A program made the translations under genes and the position numbers. Source: Marinomonas sp. TW1 (GTDB lineage: Bacteria; Pseudomonadota; Gammaproteobacteria; Pseudomonadales; Marinomonadaceae). From it: a DNA stretch of 64,000 nt. Positions 19,761 through 29,789 of this stretch are shown one piece after another; the first letter of the stretch is position 1; the number at the start of each line of letters is the position of its first letter. The DNA lies in the NCBI RefSeq assembly GCF_001625355.1, contig NZ_JSEE01000013.1, positions 1 through 64,000 of the forward strand. The letters run 5' to 3'. The notes under the pieces were generated by a model, which did no database searches, was not told the DNA's origin, and saw nothing but the letters and a program-made list of their open reading frames with translations.

Positions 19761-21992
19761 TTAATAAGTTTCCAGTGGATCGACGTCGATAGCGAAACGA
19801 ATTTTATGTTGTTTGGTGGCTTGTTCTAACCATTGTGTCATCCATTCTGTGGCTTGGTGTAACGGTGCTCGGTGTGCCGATTTTATCGAAATCAAGGCTC
19901 GGTGTTGTCCGGCTTTGCGAACAATGATGGCGGCGTATGGTCCGACCATATAGACATCTGGTGACAACATGGGGGTTAGGTCGTTTTTCAGGGCATTTAA
20001 AAGTTGCATGGCTTCTTGTTCGTTGGCGGATTCTGCTCGAACAATTACTTGATGGTAAAACGGTGGTAAAGAGAGAGATTTACGTTCCGTCAGTCCATCA
20101 ATCGCAAAGTGCTCGTAACCTAGGTTACATAAGCATTCAATCGCGGCATGGTCAGGATGATAGGTCTGCAATAATACGTGCCCTGGTTTTTTGGCTCTTC
20201 CAGCTCGTCCTGCTACTTGGGTGATAAGCTGCGCGGTGCGCTCCATACCACGAAAATCGGATGAAAATAATCCCGCATCTGCATCCATGATGATGACTAG
20301 GGTAACGTTTGGAAAATGGTGACCTTTGGCCAGCATCTGTGTGCCAATTAAAATGGCTTGGTCATGTTCATGGATTTTTTGGGTGAGCTTGGCCATCGCG
20401 GATTTACGTTGGGTGCTGTCTCGATCAATGCGTAAAATAGGCGTGTCTTTAAACAGCGTATTGAGCTGAGTTTCTAGCTGCTCTGTGCCTTCTCCAACGG
20501 TGAACAATTCTTCACTTTGACAGTCTGGGCATTGATGGATCAGGGCTTTTTGTGAATCACAATGATGGCAATGTAGCTTGTTGGCACGTTTGTGTACGGT
20601 GAGATTAACATCACAGTGATCGCACGTCGCAATCCAGCCACATTGATGGCACATCAGTGTTGGCGCATAACCACGACGATTTAAAAAGATTAACACTTGT
20701 TCTTTGCGCTCGAGGGCGAGCTTCATATTGCTCAGCGCCGTTTCACTAAAGCCATGAACGAGAGTTTGACCTCGTAAATCGACTCTTTCCATTTTCGGAA
20801 TATGAGCGTCCCCAGCCCGTTGACGCAATTTGAGCCATGAAAATCGCTTTTGCAGGGCGTTGGTCAAACTTTCATAAGATGGTGTAGCGGACGCCAGTAA
20901 AACCGGAATGTTTAGATTTTGCGCCCGTTTCACGGCAAGGTCACGAGCATGATAACGAAATTTCTCATGTTGCTTGTAAGAGGCATCATGCTCTTCGTCG
21001 ATGACCATGAGGCCAAGCTTTGGTGCGGGAACAAAGACCGCGGAGCGAGTCCCTATAATGATCTTGGCGTGGCCATTAGCGGCGAGTAGCCAAGCATCTA
21101 GGCGTTCTCGGTCATTCATATTGGAATGCATGAGGACAATGTCGGTGTTAAAACGCACTTCAAAACGTTTTAGAGTTTGAGGGGTTAAACCGATCTCAGG
21201 CACCATCACCAACACTTGTTTGTCTTCTTTGATGCATTGCTCTATTAAACGTAAAAAAACCTCTGTCTTGCCGCTGCCAGTGACGCCGTCTAATAAGGAA
21301 ACGTGGAAGTGATGGCGGTGCTCAAGCAAGGAGTCGACCGCGGCGGCTTGTTCGGCATTGAGCGTCGGAGGAACTTGAGTTTGATGAGTGTGTTTTTCGC
21401 CCGCTTTGTTAAAGGCTTTTGGCTCTCGTCGTAACAGGCCTTTTTCTTCGAGACTTTTGCCTGCGGCGGACGCCAAATCCAATACCGAGGCGGCTTGTTG
21501 ACTGAGACCATTTGGGTGTTGTTGAACGGCTTTTAAAAAATCTTGCTGACGTGGTGCACGGCTTAACTGCTCAACCTCAAATGCTTGACCAGCGGTGGTA
21601 GTAAACCACCAGTTTTCAGTGCGAAATTCCGCATTTTCCCCTTTGCGCAGTAAGACGGGTAAGGCATGAAAAACAACATCACCGATAGAGTGGTGATAAT
21701 AACGTGCCGCCCATTCGCAAAGCGCCATGAGTTCTGGGGTAATGACTGGCTGTTTATCGTGTAATGAGGTGAGTGGTTTGACTTCCTCTGGGTTCCAGTC
21801 GCTGGTCTCACTGAGGGCGACAATGACGCCTAAACGGCTGCTTTTACCAAATGGCACTTTGACTCGCATGCCCGGCTGTAAGTCATGGCGTAAGGCAATG
21901 GCTTTTGGCACTTTATAGTCGAATAAAGTGCGCAGTGGCACTGGCAAAGCGACTTTAATATAAGGGTGCTGAGTGAGTAGAGCCTCTTGCAT
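19761..21992 (-). CDS. priA: Primosomal protein N' (replication restart helicase PriA)
   Basis: A 743-residue DNA helicase that recognises stalled forks and reloads the replisome. The N-terminal DNA-binding domain is followed by Walker A (GVTGSGKTE), the DEEH box (VIDEEHDAS), eight Zn-binding cysteines in paired CxxC motifs between about 440 and 490 (CHQCGW, CDHC, CHHC, CPDC), and helicase motifs IV-VI ending in QVAGRAGRA. Length is close to E. coli PriA (732). It is divergent from rpmE, a conserved arrangement, and heads the minus-strand priA-SPOR-hslVU group. Confidence 0.97.
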   Translation of the reverse strand: MQEALLTQHPYIKVALPVPLRTLFDYKVPKAIALRHDLQPGMRVKVPFGKSSRLGVIVALSETSDWNPEEVKPLTSLHDKQPVITPELMALCEWAARYYHHSIGDVVFHALPVLLRKGENAEFRTENWWFTTTAGQAFEVEQLSRAPRQQDFLKAVQQHPNGLSQQAASVLDLASAAGKSLEEKGLLRREPKAFNKAGEKHTHQTQVPPTLNAEQAAAVDSLLEHRHHFHVSLLDGVTGSGKTEVFLRLIEQCIKEDKQVLVMVPEIGLTPQTLKRFEVRFNTDIVLMHSNMNDRERLDAWLLAANGHAKIIIGTRSAVFVPAPKLGLMVIDEEHDASYKQHEKFRYHARDLAVKRAQNLNIPVLLASATPSYESLTNALQKRFSWLKLRQRAGDAHIPKMERVDLRGQTLVHGFSETALSNMKLALERKEQVLIFLNRRGYAPTLMCHQCGWIATCDHCDVNLTVHKRANKLHCHHCDSQKALIHQCPDCQSEELFTVGEGTEQLETQLNTLFKDTPILRIDRDSTQRKSAMAKLTQKIHEHDQAILIGTQMLAKGHHFPNVTLVIIMDADAGLFSSDFRGMERTAQLITQVAGRAGRAKKPGHVLLQTYHPDHAAIECLCNLGYEHFAIDGLTERKSLSLPPFYHQVIVRAESANEQEAMQLLNALKNDLTPMLSPDVYMVGPYAAIIVRKAGQHRALISIKSAHRAPLHQATEWMTQWLEQATKQHKIRFAIDVDPLETY

Positions 21993-22260
21993 GCGTTTGG
22001 TTAAGCCTTGTTTAGTAAAGGAAAAAGTTTAGCCGTTGGTTTACAGGCTTAGTGTACGCTAGAGCAAGGCGTTTACGCGAGGGGCAATTTTATGTGAAAA
22101 GAGTGATAAAAGGCTTGATGAATCGTCAATTGATCCCTAAAATACGCCGTTCTTGGTACCACTGTACAATGTCTGTACAACGAATCGTGCGGTGCTTGGC
22201 GAGGCGAAAGCCCTTATATGTCGATCAAGTGGCGGCACACCAAACTTTAAGGTAGAAACA

Positions 22261-22476
22261 ATGCAAAAAGATATTCACCCAAATTATTCTGCGATTACTG
22301 CAACTTGTACTTGTGGTAACACTTTGAAACTTAACTCTACAATCGGCAAAGACATGCACATCGATGTATGCAGTAACTGCCACCCATTCTACACTGGTCA
22401 GCAAAAAATGCTGGACACTGGTGGTCGTGTGGATCGCTTTAACAAGCGTTTCGGAGCACGTCGTACTACTAAGTAA
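22261..22476 (+). CDS. rpmE: Ribosomal protein L31, zinc-binding type
   Basis: A 71-residue large-subunit protein starting MQKDIHPNY. Four cysteines in the zinc-binding pattern (CTCGN around 17-19, and CSNC around 38-41) show it is the Zn-containing C+ form rather than the zinc-free paralogue. AAGG lies nine bases before the ATG. The frame is open upstream to 22153, but that extension has no similarity. It is divergent from priA and eight bases upstream of the nuclease gene. Confidence 0.97.
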   Translation: MQKDIHPNYSAITATCTCGNTLKLNSTIGKDMHIDVCSNCHPFYTGQQKMLDTGGRVDRFNKRFGARRTTK

Positions 22477-22484
22477 TTGGTGGC

Positions 22485-23267
22485 ATGATTGTGAGAGTGT
22501 TAAAAAAGCGTCGAGTTTACTTGGCGCTTTTTTTATGCCTGTCATTTAGTGCGGGAGCAAGCGAACTTTGTCGGGCAACTGGGCCATTAGAGCGGGCTCA
22601 AATTAAGCGCATTGTCGATGGCGATACGATTCATTTAAGCGATGGTCGTAAGGTGCGTTTAGTTGGTATCAATACCCCAGAGTTAGATCATAAGTCGGGT
22701 AATCACCAAGCTTATGCCGAGCAAGCCACACAATTTTTAGAGTCTCATTTGGACGGTTATGTGTTTATTCAGAAGGCCAAAAGTGATCAAGACCGCTATG
22801 GCCGTAAGCTCTATTACCTGTTCGATAAAGATCGTATTTCGCTGACAAGTCAGTTACTATTTGAAGGGCTTGGTTATCGTATTGCGGTGCCGCCCAATTT
22901 AGCCTATCAGGCATGTTTTGTAGACGCTGAAAATGCCGCGCGCAAGGCAAATAAAAGGTTATGGCAACACAATTTGCAATGGCAGCCACAAGCTGGTTTT
23001 GCAATCGCTAGAGTGAATATCTCTTCCGTTACCCGCAACCGAGGAGGTTGGTGGCTAGAAACCCAGCAGGATCTAGTAATCAACTTGCCACCGTACGTCT
23101 CAGATTATTGGCCCGCTCAGACTGTGTTTGGTTTGGAGGGAAAAACCATTGAGATAAGAGGTTGGCAACACCACAGAAAAAATCGTAACAACGCTTTTAA
23201 ATCGTGGGTTTTATCGGTGAGACATCCGAATGACTTGCGTGAAATCAAGGATCTCAATCCTAATTGA
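22485..23267 (+). CDS. Secreted thermonuclease-like (SNase-fold) protein
   Basis: A 260-residue protein with a basic N-terminus, a hydrophobic signal segment (about 10-25) and an SNase domain (about 38-150). The metal and catalytic residues are visible: VDGDTIHL (Asp), GRKVRLVGINTPE (Arg and Glu region) and DRYGRKL (Arg). The C-terminal part (about 160-255) looks like an OB-fold extension of unknown role. It is expected to be periplasmic or exported and to cut DNA or RNA. The rpmE-nuclease-malic enzyme order is common in pseudomonads. The ribosome binding site is weak, consistent with coupling to rpmE. Confidence 0.85.
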   Translation: MIVRVLKKRRVYLALFLCLSFSAGASELCRATGPLERAQIKRIVDGDTIHLSDGRKVRLVGINTPELDHKSGNHQAYAEQATQFLESHLDGYVFIQKAKSDQDRYGRKLYYLFDKDRISLTSQLLFEGLGYRIAVPPNLAYQACFVDAENAARKANKRLWQHNLQWQPQAGFAIARVNISSVTRNRGGWWLETQQDLVINLPPYVSDYWPAQTVFGLEGKTIEIRGWQHHRKNRNNAFKSWVLSVRHPNDLREIKDLNPN

Positions 23268-23444
23268 TTGATAGAATATTCCAATGGTTTTGTGCTTTAA
23301 AGTGAGTGTTAGATCGATTATTCTGACGAACCAAAACGATAAGGTGTCATTTTTTGGTATGAAAATGCAGCGCATTAATTATCAAGAATAAGGCCCACAG
23401 AAAAGCAACTAATTCAATAACACCAAACAGACGGAAACATCATA

Positions 23445-24713
23445 ATGGCAGAAGATATGAAGCAAGCTGCATTGGATTACCATGAGAATCCAGTTCCAGG
23501 TAAATTGAGCGTTACCATTTCAAAACCGACTGAAACGGCTCGCGACCTTTCCTTAGCTTATAGTCCAGGTGTGGCTGAGCCTTGCCGTGAAATTGCGAAA
23601 GACCCAGAAAATGCTTATCGCTACACAGGTAAAGGTAACTTAGTCGCGGTTATTTCTGATGGTTCTGCCATTCTAGGTTTAGGTAATCTTGGTCCTTTGG
23701 CAAGTAAGCCTGTTATGGAAGGTAAAGGCTTATTGTTTAAGCGTTTTGCCGGCATTAACTCAGTGGACGTGGAAGTGGAATCAGAAAGCCCACAAGCCTT
23801 TATTGATACTGTTGCTCGTATTGCGAACACTTACGGTGGCATCAACCTTGAAGATATCAAGGCGCCGGAATGTTTTGAGATTGAGCGTCAGCTTATCGAA
23901 CGTTGTTCTATCCCAGTGTTTCATGATGACCAACACGGTACAGCGATTGTAACGGCAGCAGGTTTGTTAAATGCGCTTGAGCTTCAAGACAAAAACATCG
24001 CAGATGCGAAGATTGTTTGTCTAGGTGCCGGTGCGGCGGCGACAGCTTGTATGAAATTGATCATTGCCTGTGGTGCTCAGCGCGAAAACATTTTTGTGTT
24101 GGATCGTAAGGGTGTTATCCATTCTGGTCGTGATGATTTAAACCAGTTTAAAGCCATGTTCGCCATCGATACTGATAAGCGTACTTTGGACGATGCAATC
24201 GACGGTGCTGATGTCTTCATCGGTGTTTCTGGCCCTGATTTATTGTCAGCGGATCAGTTGAGCAAAATGGCTGCTAACCCAGTCGTGTTTGCATGTTCTA
24301 ACCCAGATCCAGAAATCAGCCCGGAATTGGCTCGCCAAACTCGCAATGATTTGATCATGGCAACAGGGCGTTCTGATTACCCAAATCAGGTCAATAACGT
24401 ATTGGGCTTCCCATTCATCTTCCGTGGTGCATTAGATGTTCGTGCAACACAGATTAATGAAGAAATGAAAGTCGCTGCGGTTCATGCTCTGAAAGACTTG
24501 GCGAAAGAAGAAGCGCCTGCGGATGTTGTTGCTGCTTATGGTGGTGCTGCATTGAGTTTCGGTAAAGAGTACATCTTGCCTAAGCCAATGGATTCTCGCT
24601 TGCTAAATGTTGTTTCTGCCGCGGTAGCGAAAGCCGCAGTCGATTCTGGTGTGGCACAACTTCCATACCCTGATTTCTACCCACTTGAGAACCTAGATCA
24701 CTTCGGTGCTTAA
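23445..24713 (+). CDS. maeB: Malic enzyme, NADP-dependent type (short form)
   Basis: A 422-residue enzyme that decarboxylates malate to pyruvate. The N-terminal catalytic half shows LAYSPGVAEPCREIA, GNLGPLASKPVMEGK, the metal-binding LEDIKAPECFEIE and FHDDQHGTAI. The Rossmann half has VCLGAGAAATAC and FACSNPDPEISPE. It lacks the C-terminal phosphotransacetylase-like domain of the roughly 760-residue E. coli MaeB, so it is the short form common in pseudomonads. Cofactor preference is inferred from the family. A terminator follows. Confidence 0.9.
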   Translation: MAEDMKQAALDYHENPVPGKLSVTISKPTETARDLSLAYSPGVAEPCREIAKDPENAYRYTGKGNLVAVISDGSAILGLGNLGPLASKPVMEGKGLLFKRFAGINSVDVEVESESPQAFIDTVARIANTYGGINLEDIKAPECFEIERQLIERCSIPVFHDDQHGTAIVTAAGLLNALELQDKNIADAKIVCLGAGAAATACMKLIIACGAQRENIFVLDRKGVIHSGRDDLNQFKAMFAIDTDKRTLDDAIDGADVFIGVSGPDLLSADQLSKMAANPVVFACSNPDPEISPELARQTRNDLIMATGRSDYPNQVNNVLGFPFIFRGALDVRATQINEEMKVAAVHALKDLAKEEAPADVVAAYGGAALSFGKEYILPKPMDSRLLNVVSAAVAKAAVDSGVAQLPYPDFYPLENLDHFGA

Positions 24714-24759
24714 GTTGCGTATAAGACTTTGATGGACCTTTTCATGGTCTAATCACAGC

Positions 24760-24798
24760 AAAAAAGGCGATACTCTTTTCTGAGTCTCGCCTTTTTTT
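24760..24798 (+). terminator. Terminator after the malic enzyme gene
   Basis: AAAAAGGCGA and ACTC pair with GAGT and TCGCCTTTTT around a short T-rich loop; seven or more Ts end the structure. Confidence 0.88.
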
Positions 24799-24831
24799 AT
24801 GGCGAATAATTCCTCTATCAGGAGTGTATTG

Positions 24832-25401
24832 ATGAGAGTAGCAATTTACTGTGGATCGGCAGAAGGTCACTCAGAAGATTATGTGAAGCGTGTTTGGTCA
24901 CTAGGTCAGTACTTGGCGAAACAGGGTGTAGATGTGGTGTACGGCGGTGGCAATGTCGGTTTAATGGCGGTGATTGCGAATGCGGTATTGGACGCTGGTG
25001 GAAAGGTGATTGGAGTAATTCCAAATCATTTAAAACAAAAAGAGATCGCTCACCTAGGTTTAACTGAACTTCACATTGTTGCTGACATGCATGAGCGTAA
25101 AGCGAAGATGATGGCATTGGCGGATGCTTTTGTGGCGTTACCTGGCGGTGTGGGTACCTTGGAAGAAATATTTGAAGCGTGGACTTGGGGGCAACTAGGG
25201 CTGCACCAGAAAGCATGTGCTTTTTATAATGTGAAGGGTTTTTACGATCCTTTATTTACCATGGTGGAGAGCATGCAGGCGGCAGGATTTGTGAAGCCCG
25301 CTTATCTTGATATGTTGATTCGAGAGTCGACACCGGAAACCTTATTAGCTGCCTTACGAAGCTATCAAGCTCCGATCGCAAAATGGTCTAAGGGCGAATG
25401 A
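24832..25401 (+). CDS. LOG family protein (nucleotide 5'-monophosphate phosphoribohydrolase-like)
   Basis: A 189-residue Rossmann-like protein with the family motif PGGVGTLEEIFE and an upstream GGGNVGLM segment. LOG proteins release a base from nucleoside 5'-monophosphates (cytokinin riboside monophosphates in plants; AMP and related substrates in bacteria). The frame is open from 24799, but AGGAG at 24820-24824 fixes the start at 24832 (MRVAIYCGSAEGH). It lies between a terminator and the convergent mrcA gene, so it is probably monocistronic. Confidence 0.88.
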   Translation: MRVAIYCGSAEGHSEDYVKRVWSLGQYLAKQGVDVVYGGGNVGLMAVIANAVLDAGGKVIGVIPNHLKQKEIAHLGLTELHIVADMHERKAKMMALADAFVALPGGVGTLEEIFEAWTWGQLGLHQKACAFYNVKGFYDPLFTMVESMQAAGFVKPAYLDMLIRESTPETLLAALRSYQAPIAKWSKGE

Positions 25402-25508
25402 AACCAAGGAAAATTCACCAAAAAGACCCGTTGAGACGGGCCGTTATTTATGGCATTGGTCACTCAAGTTCAGTTGATGAGTGTTCTCTAAGCACTGAAT
25501 ATAGGCTG

Positions 25509-27968
25509 TTAGAATAGATTTTCCAGAGCGCTGTTTTCTTGTTTTTCCTCTTGTACTTCACTGGTGGTGCCGTTGTTTAACGCCGGTGAATTGAGGTCAC
25601 GTTTAGGTGGAACGTGGTCTTTGCGGAAAATCTCAAAAATGGCATTGTTTTGCCCCGGTAGCGCTCGCTCGCCTGTTTTAGGGTCAATACGAACGGTGAC
25701 TAGACTCGAGGGTTTAGCGACGTAATCTGGTGGTGTGTCTTGTAGTGCATATCGCATGTACTCAATCCAAGGGGGTAAGGATACTGAACCACCCCATTCA
25801 GATCGCCCGCCACTGTAATGACCCAACGGCGAAGAGTTGTCGAAACCACTCCACACTGAGGTGACGATGTCGCCATTGAAGCCAGAGAACCAAGCATCAC
25901 GTCCATCATTGGTGGTACCAGTTTTACCTGCAATGTCGTCACGTTTGAGAACTAAGGCACGTCGTCCAGTACCGTATTTAATGACATCACGCATCATGTC
26001 ATAAATGATGTAGTTAACTTCAGGGTCTAATACTTGTGGTGCAACAGGTAAGCTATTGATGCCGTTTGCGTTATTAAAAAGACCCATTTGAGGTTCATCT
26101 TCGGAGTTTCTTTCTAATAGTGTGCAGGTTTCACAAACCGTCACTGGTGTGGCTTGGAAAAGCGTCTGACCATCGCGATCCACAACACGATCAATTAAAT
26201 AAGGTTGTACTTGATAACCACCGTTCGAGAAGACCGCGTAACCCGCGGCAATTTGTAAAGGAGATAGGTTGGCACTGCCTAAAGACAAGGACAAGTTGTG
26301 TGGCAATTCATCAGGGTCAAAACCGAAACGTTTTAAAAAGTTCAGTGTCGGACGAATGCCGAGCTCGTCCAATAGTCGAACGGAGACAATGTTTTGTGAG
26401 CGATATAACGCTTGGCGTAAACGGGTTGGGCCATAAAATTTACCGCCATCATTGGTTGGGCGCCAAGCCGTTGCCAGATTGGTGTCATTGAATACCACAG
26501 GAGCATCGTTGATGATACTGGCGGCGGTATAACCACGAGCCAAAGCACTGCTGTAAATAAACGGTTTGAAGTTTGAGCCAGGTTGACGTTTCGACTGTGT
26601 GATGCGATTGAATTTGTTTTCGTAGAAATTAAAACCGCCGACCAAGGATTGGATTGCACCATTCTTGCTGTTTAATGAAATCAGCGCACTTTGTACGTCG
26701 GGCTTTTGGGCCAGTAACCAGCCTTGGTTGTCATCTGGTCGCAGACGAATGACATCGCCCGGCACTAATACGTCGGCCATGGTTTGTGGTGCAGGCCCTT
26801 GTTTATCAGCATCGAGGTAGGGTTTTGCCCATTTGACGGCGTCCCATGACAGCGTCACACGTTCACCATTGACCATGCGTACATCTGCGGTTTTCTCTTC
26901 TGTGGCAATGACCAAGGCCGCTTGCCAGTCTTTAAATCGGCTGACCTCTTCTAAGGCGGCTTGTTGTTCTTCAAGCGGCGCGTCGACTAGGTCGATACGT
27001 GTTTCAATCGAACCACGGTAGCCGTGGCGCATGTCGTAACCAATGACGCCATTATAAACGGCCTCATTTGCGGCTTTTTGACGACCAGAGTCTATGGTGG
27101 TGTATACCGTCATGCCATTATTGTAGAGATCATTGCCAAAGGTTGTGTATAGCTCAGAGCGCACCATTTCAGCAATGTAGCCAGCTTCAATATCCGGTGT
27201 GACACCATGGTTTTCAGCGGTGACAGGTGATTCTACAGCGGCTTCATAAGCTTGTTTGTTAATCATGCCAAGGGACAGCATACGCTGCAAAATCCAGTTT
27301 CTTCGGATTAAGGCGCGAGAAGGGTTAACAATGGGGTTGTATCGTGACGGGGCCTTTGGGAGACCGGCGATCATTGCAATTTGAGCGAGGTTCAGTTCGG
27401 ATAAACTCTTGCCGTAATAGACTTGTGACGCCGCTTCAAAGCCGTAGGCACGTTTGCCCAGATAAATTTTATTGACGTAGAGTTCAAGAATTTCATGTTT
27501 GGTCAGTTCCCGTTCCATCTTCAAGGCAATGAAGATTTCGGTAAATTTACGGGTAAAGGTTTGTTCAAAAGACAAAAAGTAGTTACGGGCAACCTGCATG
27601 GTAATGGTACTGCCGCCACCTTGTTTTTGGCCTGTGGTGATCAGTTGCACAACGGCACGACCAAGGCCAAGAATATCAACACCGGGATGGTGGTAGAAGT
27701 TCGTGTCTTCAGCGGCCAAGATGGCGTGTTCAAGGTTGGCTGGGATGTCTGCATAGTTAATTGGGGAACGGCGCTGTTCACCAAATTCGCCAATCAATTG
27801 GTTGTCGGCGGTGTAAATGCGTAATGGGATCCGCAGCTCTATGTCTTTTAGTTCTTCCACTGTCGGAATACGATCTTTTACATTGTAATAAATCGCATAG
27901 GTGATACCAGCCGCACTAATTGCTCCTAATACACCGAGAAAAAAGAGAATTTTTAATACCTTAGCCAT
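25509..27968 (-). CDS. mrcA: Penicillin-binding protein 1A (class A, bifunctional)
   Basis: An 819-residue inner-membrane peptidoglycan synthase. After a single membrane anchor (about 5-27), the GT51 glycosyltransferase domain shows EDTNFYHHPGVD and the GGSTITMQVARN motif. An OB-like insert follows. The transpeptidase domain has SKRQPGSNFKPF (SxxK with the catalytic Ser), YRSQN (SxN) and AGKTGTTN (KTG). The frame runs on upstream to 28247, but the ATG at 27968 gives the normal N-terminus. Divergence from a competence/pilus-type gene cluster matches the mrcA-hof arrangement of enterobacteria and ponA-pilM of pseudomonads. Confidence 0.95.
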   Translation of the reverse strand: MAKVLKILFFLGVLGAISAAGITYAIYYNVKDRIPTVEELKDIELRIPLRIYTADNQLIGEFGEQRRSPINYADIPANLEHAILAAEDTNFYHHPGVDILGLGRAVVQLITTGQKQGGGSTITMQVARNYFLSFEQTFTRKFTEIFIALKMERELTKHEILELYVNKIYLGKRAYGFEAASQVYYGKSLSELNLAQIAMIAGLPKAPSRYNPIVNPSRALIRRNWILQRMLSLGMINKQAYEAAVESPVTAENHGVTPDIEAGYIAEMVRSELYTTFGNDLYNNGMTVYTTIDSGRQKAANEAVYNGVIGYDMRHGYRGSIETRIDLVDAPLEEQQAALEEVSRFKDWQAALVIATEEKTADVRMVNGERVTLSWDAVKWAKPYLDADKQGPAPQTMADVLVPGDVIRLRPDDNQGWLLAQKPDVQSALISLNSKNGAIQSLVGGFNFYENKFNRITQSKRQPGSNFKPFIYSSALARGYTAASIINDAPVVFNDTNLATAWRPTNDGGKFYGPTRLRQALYRSQNIVSVRLLDELGIRPTLNFLKRFGFDPDELPHNLSLSLGSANLSPLQIAAGYAVFSNGGYQVQPYLIDRVVDRDGQTLFQATPVTVCETCTLLERNSEDEPQMGLFNNANGINSLPVAPQVLDPEVNYIIYDMMRDVIKYGTGRRALVLKRDDIAGKTGTTNDGRDAWFSGFNGDIVTSVWSGFDNSSPLGHYSGGRSEWGGSVSLPPWIEYMRYALQDTPPDYVAKPSSLVTVRIDPKTGERALPGQNNAIFEIFRKDHVPPKRDLNSPALNNGTTSEVQEEKQENSALENLF

Positions 27969-28126
27969 AGATAACCAATTGCCACTGGATGAAAAAGAAC
28001 CATTATACCGAATATCTTCATAGAATTGGCGCTTAACTTTGCAGCAAAACGTGTTATCTTGAGAAAAAAGTTTGGTATGGATGCTGACCTTTGGTTCTTC
28101 ATTAAAAATAACATCAAGGATGAAAA

Positions 28127-29083
28127 ATGGCGCTCGCTTTAAATTATTCAATTGCTCTATTTTCAGGGCAGGCTTGTCAGCTTTTTCACTCTTCTGAATA
28201 CCGTGAATTATTGCCGCTATTATCGTCCTCTGAGTCTTCAGCGCCATCGGCGGAAAGCATCAATGCGTGCTTACAAGGGGTTGATTTTGCCGCATTGGAC
28301 TGTGCCTCAAGATTATTGATACTCATACCGGACGAATGGCTCAGTGTGACTCAGCATTGCTTGGATCATCCGGTTTCTGCTCGATTATTGCCTTTAGCTG
28401 CACTCAGTTTCGCGGTTGAATCGACTTACGCCACCCCCGACAATACCTTGTATGCATTTCAGCATAAAACGGCGTCAGCTCATGAGACACAACTCACCGT
28501 GTATGCTTGCTCAAAAAACTGGTCCGAGCCTTTATTTTCGGCGTTTCAACAGCAAGGACGACACTGCATTTTAGTCGCTTACAGTCAATTTAAAGACTTC
28601 TCATCTCGGTCTTGGTCTTATTGCACTAGCCAGCAAATCTCAGGCTATCGCCCAGAATATGAAAAGCAGCAAAGAGTGCGTCGCTGCTTATGGCTTGGCG
28701 TGATATTAAGCCTAATGATCCATGTCTTAGCAGTGGGGTTATATTGGTATCTTGAGCAGGCGGCTAAATCGGCGGACATGGCGTATCAGCAAGTGGTGGA
28801 TGTGACCTCAAACTGGTCGCAAGACCAGCAGACGACGCCCTTTGTATTGACGGCTTTAAATATGGTGCAAAGCCTACCTGACCGTGTGAGGGTAGAGGCA
28901 TTTTATGGACAGGATGAACAGGCAGAAATTCATTTTAGTCTGCCACAGACTATGTTGAAAAAGGTGATGGATAACTGGCGAAGCAAGCATCCTCATTGGC
29001 GTTGGAAAGTCGCACCACACTCGCTTTCAACCGTTGATCAAGAGGAGGTGGTGAATGTCTCAGTCCAAGTATTCCGCCATTAA
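28127..29083 (+). CDS. PilM/PilN-like (GspL-like, HofM/HofN position) membrane protein
   Basis: A 318-residue protein with a cytoplasmic part of about 185 residues that weakly recalls the actin-like PilM/HofM fold, one membrane helix (CLWLGVILSLMIHVLAVGLYWYL, about 188-210) and a periplasmic tail resembling PilN/GspL ferredoxin-like domains. No ATP-binding motif is evident. Its place, divergent from mrcA and upstream of a secretin gene, is that of pilM/hofM. The single ORF may therefore combine PilM- and PilN-like roles in an inner-membrane assembly platform for DNA uptake or pili. This is inferred from context; sequence similarity is low. Confidence 0.55.
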   Translation: MALALNYSIALFSGQACQLFHSSEYRELLPLLSSSESSAPSAESINACLQGVDFAALDCASRLLILIPDEWLSVTQHCLDHPVSARLLPLAALSFAVESTYATPDNTLYAFQHKTASAHETQLTVYACSKNWSEPLFSAFQQQGRHCILVAYSQFKDFSSRSWSYCTSQQISGYRPEYEKQQRVRRCLWLGVILSLMIHVLAVGLYWYLEQAAKSADMAYQQVVDVTSNWSQDQQTTPFVLTALNMVQSLPDRVRVEAFYGQDEQAEIHFSLPQTMLKKVMDNWRSKHPHWRWKVAPHSLSTVDQEEVVNVSVQVFRH

Positions 29084-29789
29084 TATGTCGTTCCTACGTA
29101 TGTTAAGTGGACGTTTAATATTGCTTATTTTGTGCCTGCAACTGGCGATCTGGTATCCGTTTTTATTCTCCGCGTATGACGACTGGAAACGAGAAGAGAA
29201 AAACTTAGCGAATGCTTGGCAACGCTGGCATAAGGTCCAACGGCAAGATGATCGTTTGTTGGCGATGTCATTGTCTGATTGGGCGTGGCTCGAGCAGACG
29301 GTCATTAATACGCGTAGTCGCTTGGTCACAGGTTGGCGACTCGAAGGGGTGGCGCACATGACTCAATGGCAACCTGTACTGGAAAGGGTGCAGGAAACGT
29401 TGGCCGTATCGGTAATGGGAGTGGATTGGCAGCGGCAAGTCGATGGGCGTTGGCAAGGCGTCATTGAATTGGATGTGCAATTTCCCGTGGCGAATCGAGC
29501 GTTTGAGAATTGGCTGCCAACGCCGTTTCGCCGCCCACATTTTAGTGCTCGAGATTGGCGCTTATTCTCCACAATGAAAAGTGCGGATCGACGTTCAGCT
29601 CTCGTACAATTTCGCCGCAAACAATATTGGCTTCAGGAAGGAAGCTGGGTACCCGAAGCGGGTGTTAGCGTGCTTTCTGTGTTAGCTGATCGCATTATTT
29701 TAGTCGCCAAGGATGGCTCACAATATAGACTATTGCTAACAACAAGGAGGTCAGAGGATGACAACTTGCTACAGGAGGTGGCTGATTAG
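29055..29789 (+). CDS. PilO/PilP-like (HofO/HofP position) inner-membrane protein
   Basis: A 244-residue protein with one membrane helix near the N-terminus (ILLILCLQLAIWYPFLFSAY, about 21-41), a charged coiled segment, and a periplasmic domain. The last 40 residues (GVSVLSVLADRIILVAKDGSQYRLLL) look like the short beta-domain of PilP/HofP, which contacts the secretin. It overlaps the preceding gene by 29 bases with a strong GAGGAGG site, and the following gene by 32 bases. Assignment rests on order, topology and the PilP-like tail; sequence identity is low. Confidence 0.5.
   Translation: MSQSKYSAINMSFLRMLSGRLILLILCLQLAIWYPFLFSAYDDWKREEKNLANAWQRWHKVQRQDDRLLAMSLSDWAWLEQTVINTRSRLVTGWRLEGVAHMTQWQPVLERVQETLAVSVMGVDWQRQVDGRWQGVIELDVQFPVANRAFENWLPTPFRRPHFSARDWRLFSTMKSADRRSALVQFRRKQYWLQEGSWVPEAGVSVLSVLADRIILVAKDGSQYRLLLTTRRSEDDNLLQEVAD

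Noticed and set aside
22052..22255. ORF between priA and rpmE
   Set aside because: Arg-rich translation typical of non-coding frames; it occupies the promoter region of two divergent genes.
27969..28247. 92-residue N-terminal extension of PBP1A
   Set aside because: It would overlap the divergent secretin-cluster gene and precedes the normal Lys-containing anchor start; the ATG at 27968 fits the family.
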